Positions 56,555 through 64,000 of a stretch of 64,000 nt of DNA are shown here, one piece after another. The position numbers and the translations under genes were made by a program. Each line of letters opens with the position of its first letter. Position 1 is the stretch's first letter. Location: positions 226,713-290,712 of the forward strand of contig NZ_SEBR01000001.1 in the NCBI RefSeq assembly GCF_004295795.1, written 5' to 3'. The notes beneath the pieces were generated by a model. The model searched no databases. It was not told where the DNA came from and was given only the letters and a program-made list of their open reading frames with translations. This stretch comes from Flavobacterium sp. GTDB taxonomy: Bacteria; Bacteroidota; Bacteroidia; Flavobacteriales; Flavobacteriaceae.

Positions 56555-56587
56555 AGACCTGACAAATCTCCGAGATTTGTTAGGTCT
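56555..56587. repeat. Dispersed palindrome P, copy 3
   Basis: Arms AGACCTGACAAATCTC and GAGATTTGTTAGGTCT, 16 bp with one G:T mismatch, around a single C. Confidence 0.9.
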
Positions 56588-56619
56588 GGCTGCAAATTTC
56601 GAGGATTTTAAGAAGTCTA

Positions 56620-56650
56620 CATTACAGATTTCCTGTAAAAAATGTTAAAA
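56620..56650 (+). repeat. 31-nt dispersed element T, copy 3
   Basis: CATTACAGA, 4 nt, CTGTA, spacer, GTTAAAA, as at 55067. Confidence 0.75.
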
Positions 56651-56689
56651 GCCACCTAAAGAAACGGCAATTCGTAGTTTCTCAAGTCG

Positions 56690-56840
56690 CCTAGCCCAGA
56701 TGGCAGCGGTTAGCCTTTTGCAGGAAGCGCCCTGTTTTTGTTGGTTTGGCAAAGCGACCGCAGGAAGCTCTTGGCAAACCTCTACAAAAACACGGCGTTT
56801 TCAAGAAAGCTAAAAGTGGACAGCTGGATTTTGCTCCCAA
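56690..56840 (+). ncRNA. Structured intergenic element, copy 2 (plus orientation)
   Basis: Box GATGGCAGCGG (about 56699-56709) and box GTGGACAGC (56816-56824) flank a long stem: TGTTTTTGT (56733-56741) with ACAAAAACA (56784-56792), and GGTTTG (56743-56748) with CAAACC (56775-56780). GCAGGAAGC occurs twice (56720 and 56760). The boxes match copy 1 at 12600-12766 read on the minus strand. It may belong to a Flavobacterial RNA family such as Flavo-1; not verified. Confidence 0.5.
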
Positions 56841-56841
56841 T

Positions 56842-56863
56842 AAAAAAGCGCCCTTTCGAGCGC
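56842..56863 (-). terminator. Rho-independent terminator of the Nfu gene
   Basis: On the minus strand GCGCTC-GAAA-GGGCGC is followed by six T, 6 bp after the stop codon. The GAAA tetraloop adds stability. Confidence 0.9.
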
Positions 56864-56869
56864 CTTATC

Positions 56870-57763
56870 TTATCCGTTCAAGGCTTCCACCTTGATGTTT
56901 TCGTCGTGAAGCATGTCTTTGAGCATGTTCTCGATTCCGCTTTTGAGCGTGAAAGTCGAGGACGGACAACCGCTGCACGCGCCTTGAAGCACCACTTTTA
57001 CGCGTTTGTCATCGGCGTCGTACGAATCGAATAGAATGTTTCCACCATCGGCCTGAACCGCGGGTTTGACATATTCTTCAAGAATGTTGATGATTTGCTG
57101 AGAAGTCACGTCGAGGATGTCGAAATTGGCGTGCTTTTGCTTTTCCTGTTTCGGACTTGACGCGATCAGTTCTTCGTCGATCGCCGTTCCTCCGTTTTCG
57201 ATGTATTGCTTGATGAAAGTTCTCAGCTCAAGCGTAATTTCATCCCAGGAATAGCTTTCGTACTTGGTGACCGACACGTAATTCTCGTCGATAAAAACCT
57301 CTTTCACGTAAGGGAATCGGAACAATTCCTTGGCCAACGGCGACGGCGTGGCTTCGTCGATGTTCTTGAACTCGGCTGATGACTTGGTGAGCATCCGACT
57401 GACCACGAATTTTAGTGCCGATGGATTTGGCGTGATTTCACCGTAAACCGTAATCGGTTGCTTTTTAGGTTGTTCTTCTTCGATCAGGATCGGATTGCCT
57501 GAATTGGCGTAGTTTTCGATCTGTTCGGCTACTTCATCCTGAACATCTTCCCATTCTACAATGCTGTATTTTTCGATGGCGATGAAATTTCCCGAGATAT
57601 AAACCGTTTTGACAAAAGGCAGGAAAAATAATTGCTTGGCAAGTGGCGAATTCTTGGTGTCGTCGATGTTCTTGAATTCGTGATTTCCGCTCTTCGAGAT
57701 GAATTCCGGGAATTCAAATTTGACGATTGCGGCGTTTTGGGTGGGCTTTATTGAAATTCTCAT
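56870..57763 (-). CDS. NifU/Nfu-type iron-sulfur scaffold with duplicated N-terminal domain
   Basis: 297 residues from ATG at 57763; a farther ATG (57808) would overlap the promoter box. Two tandem Nfu N-terminal domains are visible (about 5-85 and 105-190: FKNIDDTKNSPLAKQLF and FKNIDEATPSPLAKELF), followed by the C-terminal NifU domain with CSGCPSS, which binds a bridging [4Fe-4S] cluster. It carries Fe-S clusters to target proteins in the cytoplasm. Confidence 0.92.
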   Translation of the reverse strand: MRISIKPTQNAAIVKFEFPEFISKSGNHEFKNIDDTKNSPLAKQLFFLPFVKTVYISGNFIAIEKYSIVEWEDVQDEVAEQIENYANSGNPILIEEEQPKKQPITVYGEITPNPSALKFVVSRMLTKSSAEFKNIDEATPSPLAKELFRFPYVKEVFIDENYVSVTKYESYSWDEITLELRTFIKQYIENGGTAIDEELIASSPKQEKQKHANFDILDVTSQQIINILEEYVKPAVQADGGNILFDSYDADDKRVKVVLQGACSGCPSSTFTLKSGIENMLKDMLHDENIKVEALNG

Positions 57764-57792
57764 TGAAAGTGCGCGTTTACTAATTTTGGATG

Positions 57793-57800
57793 CAAATTTA
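57793..57800 (-). promoter_or_regulatory. Predicted -7 element of the Nfu gene
   Basis: TAAATTTG on the minus strand, 29 bp before its ATG. Confidence 0.5.
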
Positions 57801-57824
57801 ACAAACATATGATTGGTGTTTTTC

Positions 57825-57832
57825 TATATTTG
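57825..57832 (+). promoter_or_regulatory. Predicted -7 element of the giant surface gene
   Basis: TATATTTG, 76 bp before the ATG; a CATCTTTG near-match sits closer, at 57894-57901. Confidence 0.45.
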
Positions 57833-57908
57833 GGGATTAAAAAAAAATTAACACAACTTAAAGTTTTCAGAATAAAAACCTGAAAACTGATTCCATCTTT
57901 GTACTTCT

Positions 57909-60900
57909 ATGAAAAAAACTTTACTTCTGCTGTTTTTTTTCTTTCTATCTGTTAGTGCATTTTCCCAAGCTGACATCGTAGTTACGAATTCGGATTACTC
58001 AAATTACTACATTCCTGGCACGACATCGACTTACACGGTGACCGTCACGAATTTTGGGCCGAACGCGGCGACGAACGTCAACGTGCAAAATGCGATTCCC
58101 AACGGCATAGAATACTTCTCGTGGACGGGAAGCAACGGTAGCAGCGGCGTCAACGATCCGCTGAACAACACCATTGCAAACCTGCCTGTAGGCCAAACCG
58201 TTACTTATACGATTTGGATGGAGATTCCGGCCTCGATGTTCGGACCTTTGACTAGCACGACTGCCGTGACTTCGACATCTGTCGATCCGAATCCAACGTG
58301 TCCGCAATGCGTCGATACGAACGTTCGAGCGCTTGGAGCCGATTTGGAAGTAACGAATACTGACAATCAGACGCAATACGTTCCAGGCGGAACAAATGTC
58401 TACACGGTCACGGTTCACAACAACGGTCCTTTGACTGCGGCCAATGTTGTGGTGAGTAACCCGATTCCGGCCGGAATTCCTGCCGCGAACTTTTCGTGGA
58501 CGGGAAGCAATGGTTCCTCCGGGACTGGCGTTCCTTTGAACAACACGGCTCCATCGATCGTTGCCGGATCAAGTGTCGTCTATACGGTAACCATACAAAT
58601 TCCAACGACATTTACCGGAAACTTGACCAGTACCGTTTCAACCACAACGCCTTCGATAGATCCGGTTCCGGGATGCGCAGGTTGTACCGATGTCGACACA
58701 CAAGGTTTCGGCGCCGATCTCGAAATCACGAATACGGACGGTCAAACGACGTACGTGTCCGGGACGACGAATACATATACAGTCACCGTCACGAACAACG
58801 GGCCCGGAGTGGCGACAGGCGTTCAGGTTGACAATGCGATTCCCGCGGGTATTCCTGCCGGGAATTTTTCTTGGAATGGCTCTAACGGAAGTTCGGGAAC
58901 GGGCATTCCTTTGAGCGATTTGATCCCGACAATGGCGCCTGGAACCACGATCACTTATACGATTCTGGTAAATATCCCAGGAACTTTGACAGCGCCTTCG
59001 TTGACAAGCCAAGTTGTGGTAACAAGTACTTCCACAGATCCGACTCCGGCTTGTACACAATGTACAGATACGGATACTTACACTTTCGGCGCAGATTTGG
59101 TCGTGACCAATACTGATTACAACGTGACTTACGTTCCGGGAACGAACAATACTTATATCGTTACGGTTACAAATCTTGGGCCGCTGGCCGCCACAAACGT
59201 CATCGTCACGAATCCGATTCCAGCCGGAATCACTGCATTTTCTTGGACGGGAACAAACGGCTCGAACGGAACTAACGTCGCCCTTAACAATACGATTCCT
59301 ACTTTAGTTGCCGGAGCGACGGTTACCTATACCATCACTTTGGGCGTGCCCGCCGGATTTACGGGGCCGCTTACGAGCGTAGCCAACGCGACAAGTGTAA
59401 CACCAGATCCAAATCCGGGTTGTACGACTTGTAGCGATACAGATACGCAAGCACCGGCCGGCGGAGCTGATTTGGTCGTGAACAAAACTGATGGGGTCAC
59501 GTCGTTCACGCCGGGAAGCTCAGTTGTTTACACGATAACAGTTCACAACAACGGACCGAACGCTGCGACAAACGTGGATATAGTCGATAACGTTCCTGCG
59601 GGAGTTCCTGCCGCGAATGTTACCTGGACGGGTCCGGGAAGTACGACCGGAACTGGAAATATCAACCAGAACTTTGCGTCGGTTGCCGTTGGTCAGACCT
59701 TGACTTATACGGTTACGGTTCTCGTTCCGGCAAGTTTCGACCAAGCGACCAATTTGGTCAATACGGTCGCGGTTACGAGCGATACGCCAGATCCGAATCC
59801 GGGTTGCGCGACTTGCACCGATACCGATACGCCTTTCGCTTACGCGGATCTGGTCACTTTCAAGACCGATAACAGCACGACTTACAACAGTGACGGTAAC
59901 GTAACATACAACATTTCGATCACCAACCTTGGGCCAAGCGACGCTGTGAATGTTCAGGTCAACGATCCGCTTCCGAACCAGATCACGACCATGAACTGGG
60001 CAGGAAGTAACGGTTCTTCCGGAACGGGCGCACTTTCTGATTTGATCGCGAGCATTCCGGCCGGCACGATGGTCACTTACCAAGTCACAATCGCCGTTCC
60101 CGAAAATTATAACTTGACCAACACGACCTTGACCAATACGGTTTCGGTTTCAAGTCCTACGCCAGATCCGGTTCCTGCTTGTGGTGGATGTACCGATACC
60201 AGCAATGCTTCGCCAAGGCATATAGAAGTGAAAAACGATATCCACACGCTGGCAGAACTTGTTGAAGACGTTCTGATTCACTCGGAGTGTGCTGAAGTTG
60301 ATAATATCACGGCAATTGGATATTCTGCATCACAAAATTCATCAATCGGATATTTCAGGAGACAAAACGCCGACTTTCCTTTTAAGGACGGTGTCGTGAT
60401 GGCGAGCGCCGGAACAGGTTTTTTGGCGCAGCATTACAATAATCCGCCGGGAGAAACGGCAGGAACAGGTTTTAACAATCCTGGACCTGGAAACGTGCCA
60501 AGACCGGAAATTCAGGACTTGCAGACAATCAGTAACTCGATTCCTCTTAACGGAAATAAGTGGCTGCAAGACTATTCTGAAATTAAGTTTAATTTTACGC
60601 CTTTAACAACCAGTTTTAGCTTCAACTTCTTGTTCTCTTCAGAAGAATATGGCTTTTGGCAGTGTACATTTGGAGATGTTTTCGCGTTTATCCTTAAGGA
60701 TATCACAGCTGGAACGCCTGGAGTAAATTTGGCAGTTGTTCCCAATACAAATACACCTATCGGTGTGACGTCTATCCATGATATAGCGTATAATGGGAAC
60801 TGTGTCTCGGAAAACGCTCAATACTTCGACCTGTTTTCTCCGTCAATTCCGTCGAATCAGACGCCTGTAAACATCCAAGGTTTACTTTATCCAATGACGG

Positions 60901-63900
60901 CGGCTGCAACGGTTATTCCGAACCACGTTTACGAAATCAAACTTTGTGTGGCCGACTTGCAGGATACTGCGTTGGCAACGGCCGTTTTCATCGAAGGTGG
61001 AAGTTTCAACGTAGGCCAAACGAATCTCGTAGGAGAAGGTTTCGAAAACGACTCTTACAACGAATGGCCAGATTTGGTCGGTCCTGCGGCAGTTTGTCCG
61101 GGTCAGCCTAAAACGCTTTTCGCGGGCTCTTCCCCAATTGCCGGTGCTACTTATCAGTGGTATTTGAACGATTTGCTTATTCCGGGTGAAACCAATTACT
61201 CGATTGTGATCGATGAGGCCGGAATTTACTCTGTGGTCGTAGCGATTGGCGGAGGTTGTCAGCAAACAGACAACATCGTCGTGGAATACCAACCTGATAT
61301 GCCATTGGAAGATTCCGCAAACTTGGTGCTTCCGTTTTGCGCAGGTCAACCTATCGATCTTTCTGAAATCGAACCGGATTTGATCAACGGACATCCGGAA
61401 TTCATGATCGATACTTATGAGGATTCTGAGCCGAATGCACAAGTTCAGGCAGGAAGTATCGGCAACTACAACAATTATATGGGTACGGACGGAGAAGTCA
61501 TTTGGGTTTCCGTGATCGATCCGCTAGGTGGTTCCGAATGTTTCGGTATCCGATATTTCACACTTCAGGAAATTACGCCGCCTCAAGCTATCCAACTCCC
61601 GAACGAATCGGTTTGCGACTGCTTCACCTTGCAGGCACTTCCGGCGGGACAATTCTACAATTCCGCATCTGACGGAACCGGAACGGCTTACGTTTCCGGC
61701 GACCAAATCTGTAGCAACGCGACACTTTACGTGATTGCCGACATCAATACGCCTCAAGCATGTAGAACTTTTACTTCGTTCACCATTTCGGTAAACGCAA
61801 CTCCGGTAGTTCCGGTCGTGGCCGATGTAACGGTTTGCGACAGCTATACGTTGCCAACTTTGCCTGCGGGTCAATTTTATAACACAGCTTCGAACGGATC
61901 TGGTGTAACTTATCCAGCTGGTCAGGTTTTCAATACCAACCAAACGATTTGGGTGGTTTCGGGCACGAATCCTATCTGTCAAACTTCTGCCGATTTCGAT
62001 ATCACGATCATTCCAACTCCTCAAGCAACGCAACTTGCAGATGTTTCTTGGTGTGATTGTTACACGCTTGCGGCGATTCCTGCTGGTCAAGTTTACAACA
62101 CAGCCTCAAACGGAACCGGGACGGCTTACGCTGCAGGAGATTTGATCTGTAGCAATATCACGCTTTATGTGATTGCCGAATCTGGTACGACGCCAAACTG
62201 CCGAACATTTACAGATTTCGACATTGTCATCACGCCAACGCCAACGACTCCTGTGGTTGCAAACGTTACGGCTTGCGATACTTATTCGCTTCCGACTTTG
62301 CCAGCGGGTCAATTCTACAACACGCTTTCTGACGGAACGGGAACTACTTATCCGGTTGGTCATAACGTAACTGCGACCGAGACAATTTGGGTAGTTTCGG
62401 GCAACAATCCGAGCTGTCAGGCATCGGCGAGTTTCGTGGTAACGATCAACGTCACACCGACGCAACCATCAGTTTCAGACGTTACGGCTTGCGACAGCTA
62501 CCAACTTCCGGTGCTTGCGGCAGGTCAATATTACAACACACAATCCGGCGGAACGGGCACGACTTATCCTGCGGGACAGATCATCAGCAACACCGAAACA
62601 ATCTGGGTTATCGCCGAAACGGGCACGACCCCGAACTGTTTGGTTGAGGACAGTTTCCTTGTGACGATCAATCCTACGCCAGCGGTTCCGACCGTTTCCA
62701 ACGTAACAGCTTGCGACACTTACTCGCTTCCTGCACTTGCGGCCGGCCAGTTCTACAATACTTTAGCCGATGGAACGGGAACGACGTATCCGACAGGTTA
62801 CAGCGTAACCGCTACGCAAACGATTTGGGTCGTTGCTCAGACCGGCACTGTTCCGAACATCTGTCAATCATCGGCAAGTTTCGTGGTGACAATCAACGTC
62901 ACTCCGACGCAACCATCTATTTCAGACGTTACCGCTTGCGACAGCTACCAACTTCCGGTGCTTGCGGCAGGTCAATATTACAACACACAATCTGGCGGAA
63001 CGGGCACGACTTATCCTGCGGGACAAATCATCAGCAACACCGAAACAATCTGGGTTATCGCCGAAACGGGCACGACCCCGAACTGTTTGGTTGAGGACAG
63101 TTTCCTTGTGACGATCAATCCTACGCCAGCGGTTCCGACGGTTGCCAATGTAACAGCTTGCGACACTTACTCGCTTCCTGCACTTGCGGCCGGCCAGTTC
63201 TACAATACTTTAGCCGATGGAACGGGAACGACGTATCCGACAGGTTACAACGTAACTTCTACCGAAACGATTTGGGTCGTTGCACAGACCGGAACTGCTC
63301 CGAACATCTGTCAATCATCGGCAAGTTTCGTGGTAACGATCAACGTCACACCGACGCAACCATCTGCTTCAGACGTTACGACTTGCGACAGCTACCAACT
63401 TCCGGTGCTTGCGGCAGGTCAATATTACAACACACAATCCGGCGGAACGGGCACGACTTATCCTGCGGGACAAATCATCAGCAACACCGAAACGATTTGG
63501 GTGATTGCCGAAACGGGAACAACTCCGAACTGTTTGGTTGAGGACAGTTTCCTTGTGACGATCAATCCTACGCCAGCGGTTCCGACGGTTGCCAACGTAA
63601 CAGCTTGCGACACTTATGCGCTTCCTGCACTTGCTGCCGGCCAGTTCTACAATACTTTAGCCGATGGAACGGGAACGACGTATCCGACAGGTTACAGCGT
63701 AACCGCTACGCAAACGATTTGGGTCGTGGCTCAGACCGGAACTGCTCCGAACATCTGTCAATCATCGGCAAGTTTCGTGGTAACGATCAACGTCACACCA
63801 CAAGCTGACGCCCCGGCCAACGTGAGCGCGTGCCAGCAGTATGCGCTTCCTGCGCTGACGGCAGGGCAGTACTTCAACGGTCCGAACGGTACGGGCGGCA

Positions 63901-64000
63901 GCCTTTCCGCGGGCACGGTGCTCACGGCGAGCCAGACGGTGTACGTGTATGCCGAGACGGGCACCACGCCTAACTGCTCGACCCAGAACAGCTTCACGGT
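57909..64000 (+). CDS. Giant repeat surface protein: DUF11 x6, choice-of-anchor L, Ig-like repeats (3' end outside window)
   Basis: Open for at least 2030 codons. A signal peptide (1-20, ending AFSQ) precedes six DUF11 repeats of about 126 residues (to about residue 765), each ending in a D-P-x-P-x-C-x-x-C-x-D-T motif (CPQC, CAGC, CTQC, CTTC, CATC, CGGC). Then comes a choice-of-anchor-L domain (about 775-1035, with NFLFSSEEYGF), an Ig/PKD-like segment, and from about residue 1215 some eleven repeats of about 74 residues built on V-x-x-C-D-x-Y-x-L-P-x-L-x-A-G-Q-x-Y-N-T. Such proteins usually end in a T9SS type B sorting domain and act as adhesins; that end is not visible here. Confidence 0.9.
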   Translation, partial: MKKTLLLLFFFFLSVSAFSQADIVVTNSDYSNYYIPGTTSTYTVTVTNFGPNAATNVNVQNAIPNGIEYFSWTGSNGSSGVNDPLNNTIANLPVGQTVTYTIWMEIPASMFGPLTSTTAVTSTSVDPNPTCPQCVDTNVRALGADLEVTNTDNQTQYVPGGTNVYTVTVHNNGPLTAANVVVSNPIPAGIPAANFSWTGSNGSSGTGVPLNNTAPSIVAGSSVVYTVTIQIPTTFTGNLTSTVSTTTPSIDPVPGCAGCTDVDTQGFGADLEITNTDGQTTYVSGTTNTYTVTVTNNGPGVATGVQVDNAIPAGIPAGNFSWNGSNGSSGTGIPLSDLIPTMAPGTTITYTILVNIPGTLTAPSLTSQVVVTSTSTDPTPACTQCTDTDTYTFGADLVVTNTDYNVTYVPGTNNTYIVTVTNLGPLAATNVIVTNPIPAGITAFSWTGTNGSNGTNVALNNTIPTLVAGATVTYTITLGVPAGFTGPLTSVANATSVTPDPNPGCTTCSDTDTQAPAGGADLVVNKTDGVTSFTPGSSVVYTITVHNNGPNAATNVDIVDNVPAGVPAANVTWTGPGSTTGTGNINQNFASVAVGQTLTYTVTVLVPASFDQATNLVNTVAVTSDTPDPNPGCATCTDTDTPFAYADLVTFKTDNSTTYNSDGNVTYNISITNLGPSDAVNVQVNDPLPNQITTMNWAGSNGSSGTGALSDLIASIPAGTMVTYQVTIAVPENYNLTNTTLTNTVSVSSPTPDPVPACGGCTDTSNASPRHIEVKNDIHTLAELVEDVLIHSECAEVDNITAIGYSASQNSSIGYFRRQNADFPFKDGVVMASAGTGFLAQHYNNPPGETAGTGFNNPGPGNVPRPEIQDLQTISNSIPLNGNKWLQDYSEIKFNFTPLTTSFSFNFLFSSEEYGFWQCTFGDVFAFILKDITAGTPGVNLAVVPNTNTPIGVTSIHDIAYNGNCVSENAQYFDLFSPSIPSNQTPVNIQGLLYPMTAAATVIPNHVYEIKLCVADLQDTALATAVFIEGGSFNVGQTNLVGEGFENDSYNEWPDLVGPAAVCPGQPKTLFAGSSPIAGATYQWYLNDLLIPGETNYSIVIDEAGIYSVVVAIGGGCQQTDNIVVEYQPDMPLEDSANLVLPFCAGQPIDLSEIEPDLINGHPEFMIDTYEDSEPNAQVQAGSIGNYNNYMGTDGEVIWVSVIDPLGGSECFGIRYFTLQEITPPQAIQLPNESVCDCFTLQALPAGQFYNSASDGTGTAYVSGDQICSNATLYVIADINTPQACRTFTSFTISVNATPVVPVVADVTVCDSYTLPTLPAGQFYNTASNGSGVTYPAGQVFNTNQTIWVVSGTNPICQTSADFDITIIPTPQATQLADVSWCDCYTLAAIPAGQVYNTASNGTGTAYAAGDLICSNITLYVIAESGTTPNCRTFTDFDIVITPTPTTPVVANVTACDTYSLPTLPAGQFYNTLSDGTGTTYPVGHNVTATETIWVVSGNNPSCQASASFVVTINVTPTQPSVSDVTACDSYQLPVLAAGQYYNTQSGGTGTTYPAGQIISNTETIWVIAETGTTPNCLVEDSFLVTINPTPAVPTVSNVTACDTYSLPALAAGQFYNTLADGTGTTYPTGYSVTATQTIWVVAQTGTVPNICQSSASFVVTINVTPTQPSISDVTACDSYQLPVLAAGQYYNTQSGGTGTTYPAGQIISNTETIWVIAETGTTPNCLVEDSFLVTINPTPAVPTVANVTACDTYSLPALAAGQFYNTLADGTGTTYPTGYNVTSTETIWVVAQTGTAPNICQSSASFVVTINVTPTQPSASDVTTCDSYQLPVLAAGQYYNTQSGGTGTTYPAGQIISNTETIWVIAETGTTPNCLVEDSFLVTINPTPAVPTVANVTACDTYALPALAAGQFYNTLADGTGTTYPTGYSVTATQTIWVVAQTGTAPNICQSSASFVVTINVTPQADAPANVSACQQYALPALTAGQYFNGPNGTGGSLSAGTVLTASQTVYVYAETGTTPNCSTQNSFT
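62461..63794 (+). repeat. 447-bp supermodule, three near-identical copies
   Basis: Copies start at 62461, 62908 and 63355, exactly 447 bp (149 codons) apart, each made of two related 74-75-residue repeats (types A and B). Many stretches are identical at the DNA level, including silent positions, implying recent duplication or gene conversion. Confidence 0.92.

Larger units (their letters stand above)
56442..56841. other. 400-bp gap with P, T and structured element
   Basis: No gene. In order: palindrome P (56555-56587), element T (56620-56650), structured element copy 2 (56690-56840), then the terminator of the minus-strand Nfu gene. Confidence 0.75.

Noticed and set aside
62461..63794. Possible CRISPR-like regular repetition
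   Set aside because: Period 447 bp, in frame with a protein-coding repeat, and no unique short spacers.
62711..63808. Three repeated plus-strand ORFs of 67-127 codons in another frame
   Set aside because: They are shadows of the 447-bp repeats; the open frame is that of the giant surface protein.

Overview
The window reads as a chromosome segment of a gliding, aerobic member of the Flavobacteriia (Bacteroidetes). Evidence: alternative complex III genes (actA-F) directly upstream of an A-type haem-copper oxidase, the type IX secretion/gliding genes sprA and remB in their usual neighbourhood (ruvA-sprA-gcvH-vanZ-deoC-remB), several proteins with T9SS C-terminal sorting domains, DUF11 and choice-of-anchor-L surface modules, and repeated TAnnTTTG promoter -7 boxes with almost no Shine-Dalgarno sites. 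Base composition looks close to 50% GC by eye, high for a Flavobacterium-like genome.

Layout. 1-10802: actABCDEF-coxBA, the quinol:cytochrome c oxidoreductase and terminal oxidase operon, closed by a strong hairpin terminator. 10884-13697: two tandem GNAT-like genes, ruvB and queG, with a hexanucleotide tandem repeat and a structured intergenic element between ruvB and queG. 13838-18352: a T9SS cargo protein, a small exported protein, and a histidine kinase/response regulator pair. 18722-32732: malic enzyme, then ruvA-sprA-gcvH-vanZ-deoC-remB. 32739-35430: a lipoprotein, a repeat-laden 559-bp gap and a GAF histidine kinase. 35545-40731: second respiratory cluster (haem O synthase, two subunit III genes, subunit IV, a SCO-like protein without its cysteines, canonical SCO1, DUF420 protein, a small CxxC membrane protein). 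40728-42574 (minus): DUF4403 lipoprotein and an unknown protein. 42747-50613: a tripartite ABC efflux operon (ATPase, two permeases, adaptor, TolC-like, second adaptor) running into tsaB. 50671-54821 (minus): lipoprotein, MscS channel, small acidic protein, DUF255 thioredoxin-like protein. 55224-56441: a T9SS cargo with YCF48-like repeats, bracketed by two copies of a composite repeat. 56870-57763 (minus): a NifU/Nfu scaffold with duplicated N-terminal domain. 57909 to the window end: an open-ended giant surface protein (at least 2030 codons) with six DUF11 repeats, a choice-of-anchor-L domain and about eleven cysteine-containing repeats.

How it fits together: menaquinol is oxidised by ACIII and electrons pass to the cox oxidase, whose assembly factors and small subunits sit 25 kb away. 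SprA forms the outer-membrane T9SS exit for cargo such as the proteins at 13838, 55224 and probably 57909. No phage, insertion sequence, CRISPR array, tRNA or rRNA was seen. The least explained material is intergenic (two dispersed palindromic elements, a two-copy structured RNA-like element, direct repeats) and the repeat end of the giant surface gene, where codon usage changes abruptly about 200 bp before the window ends.
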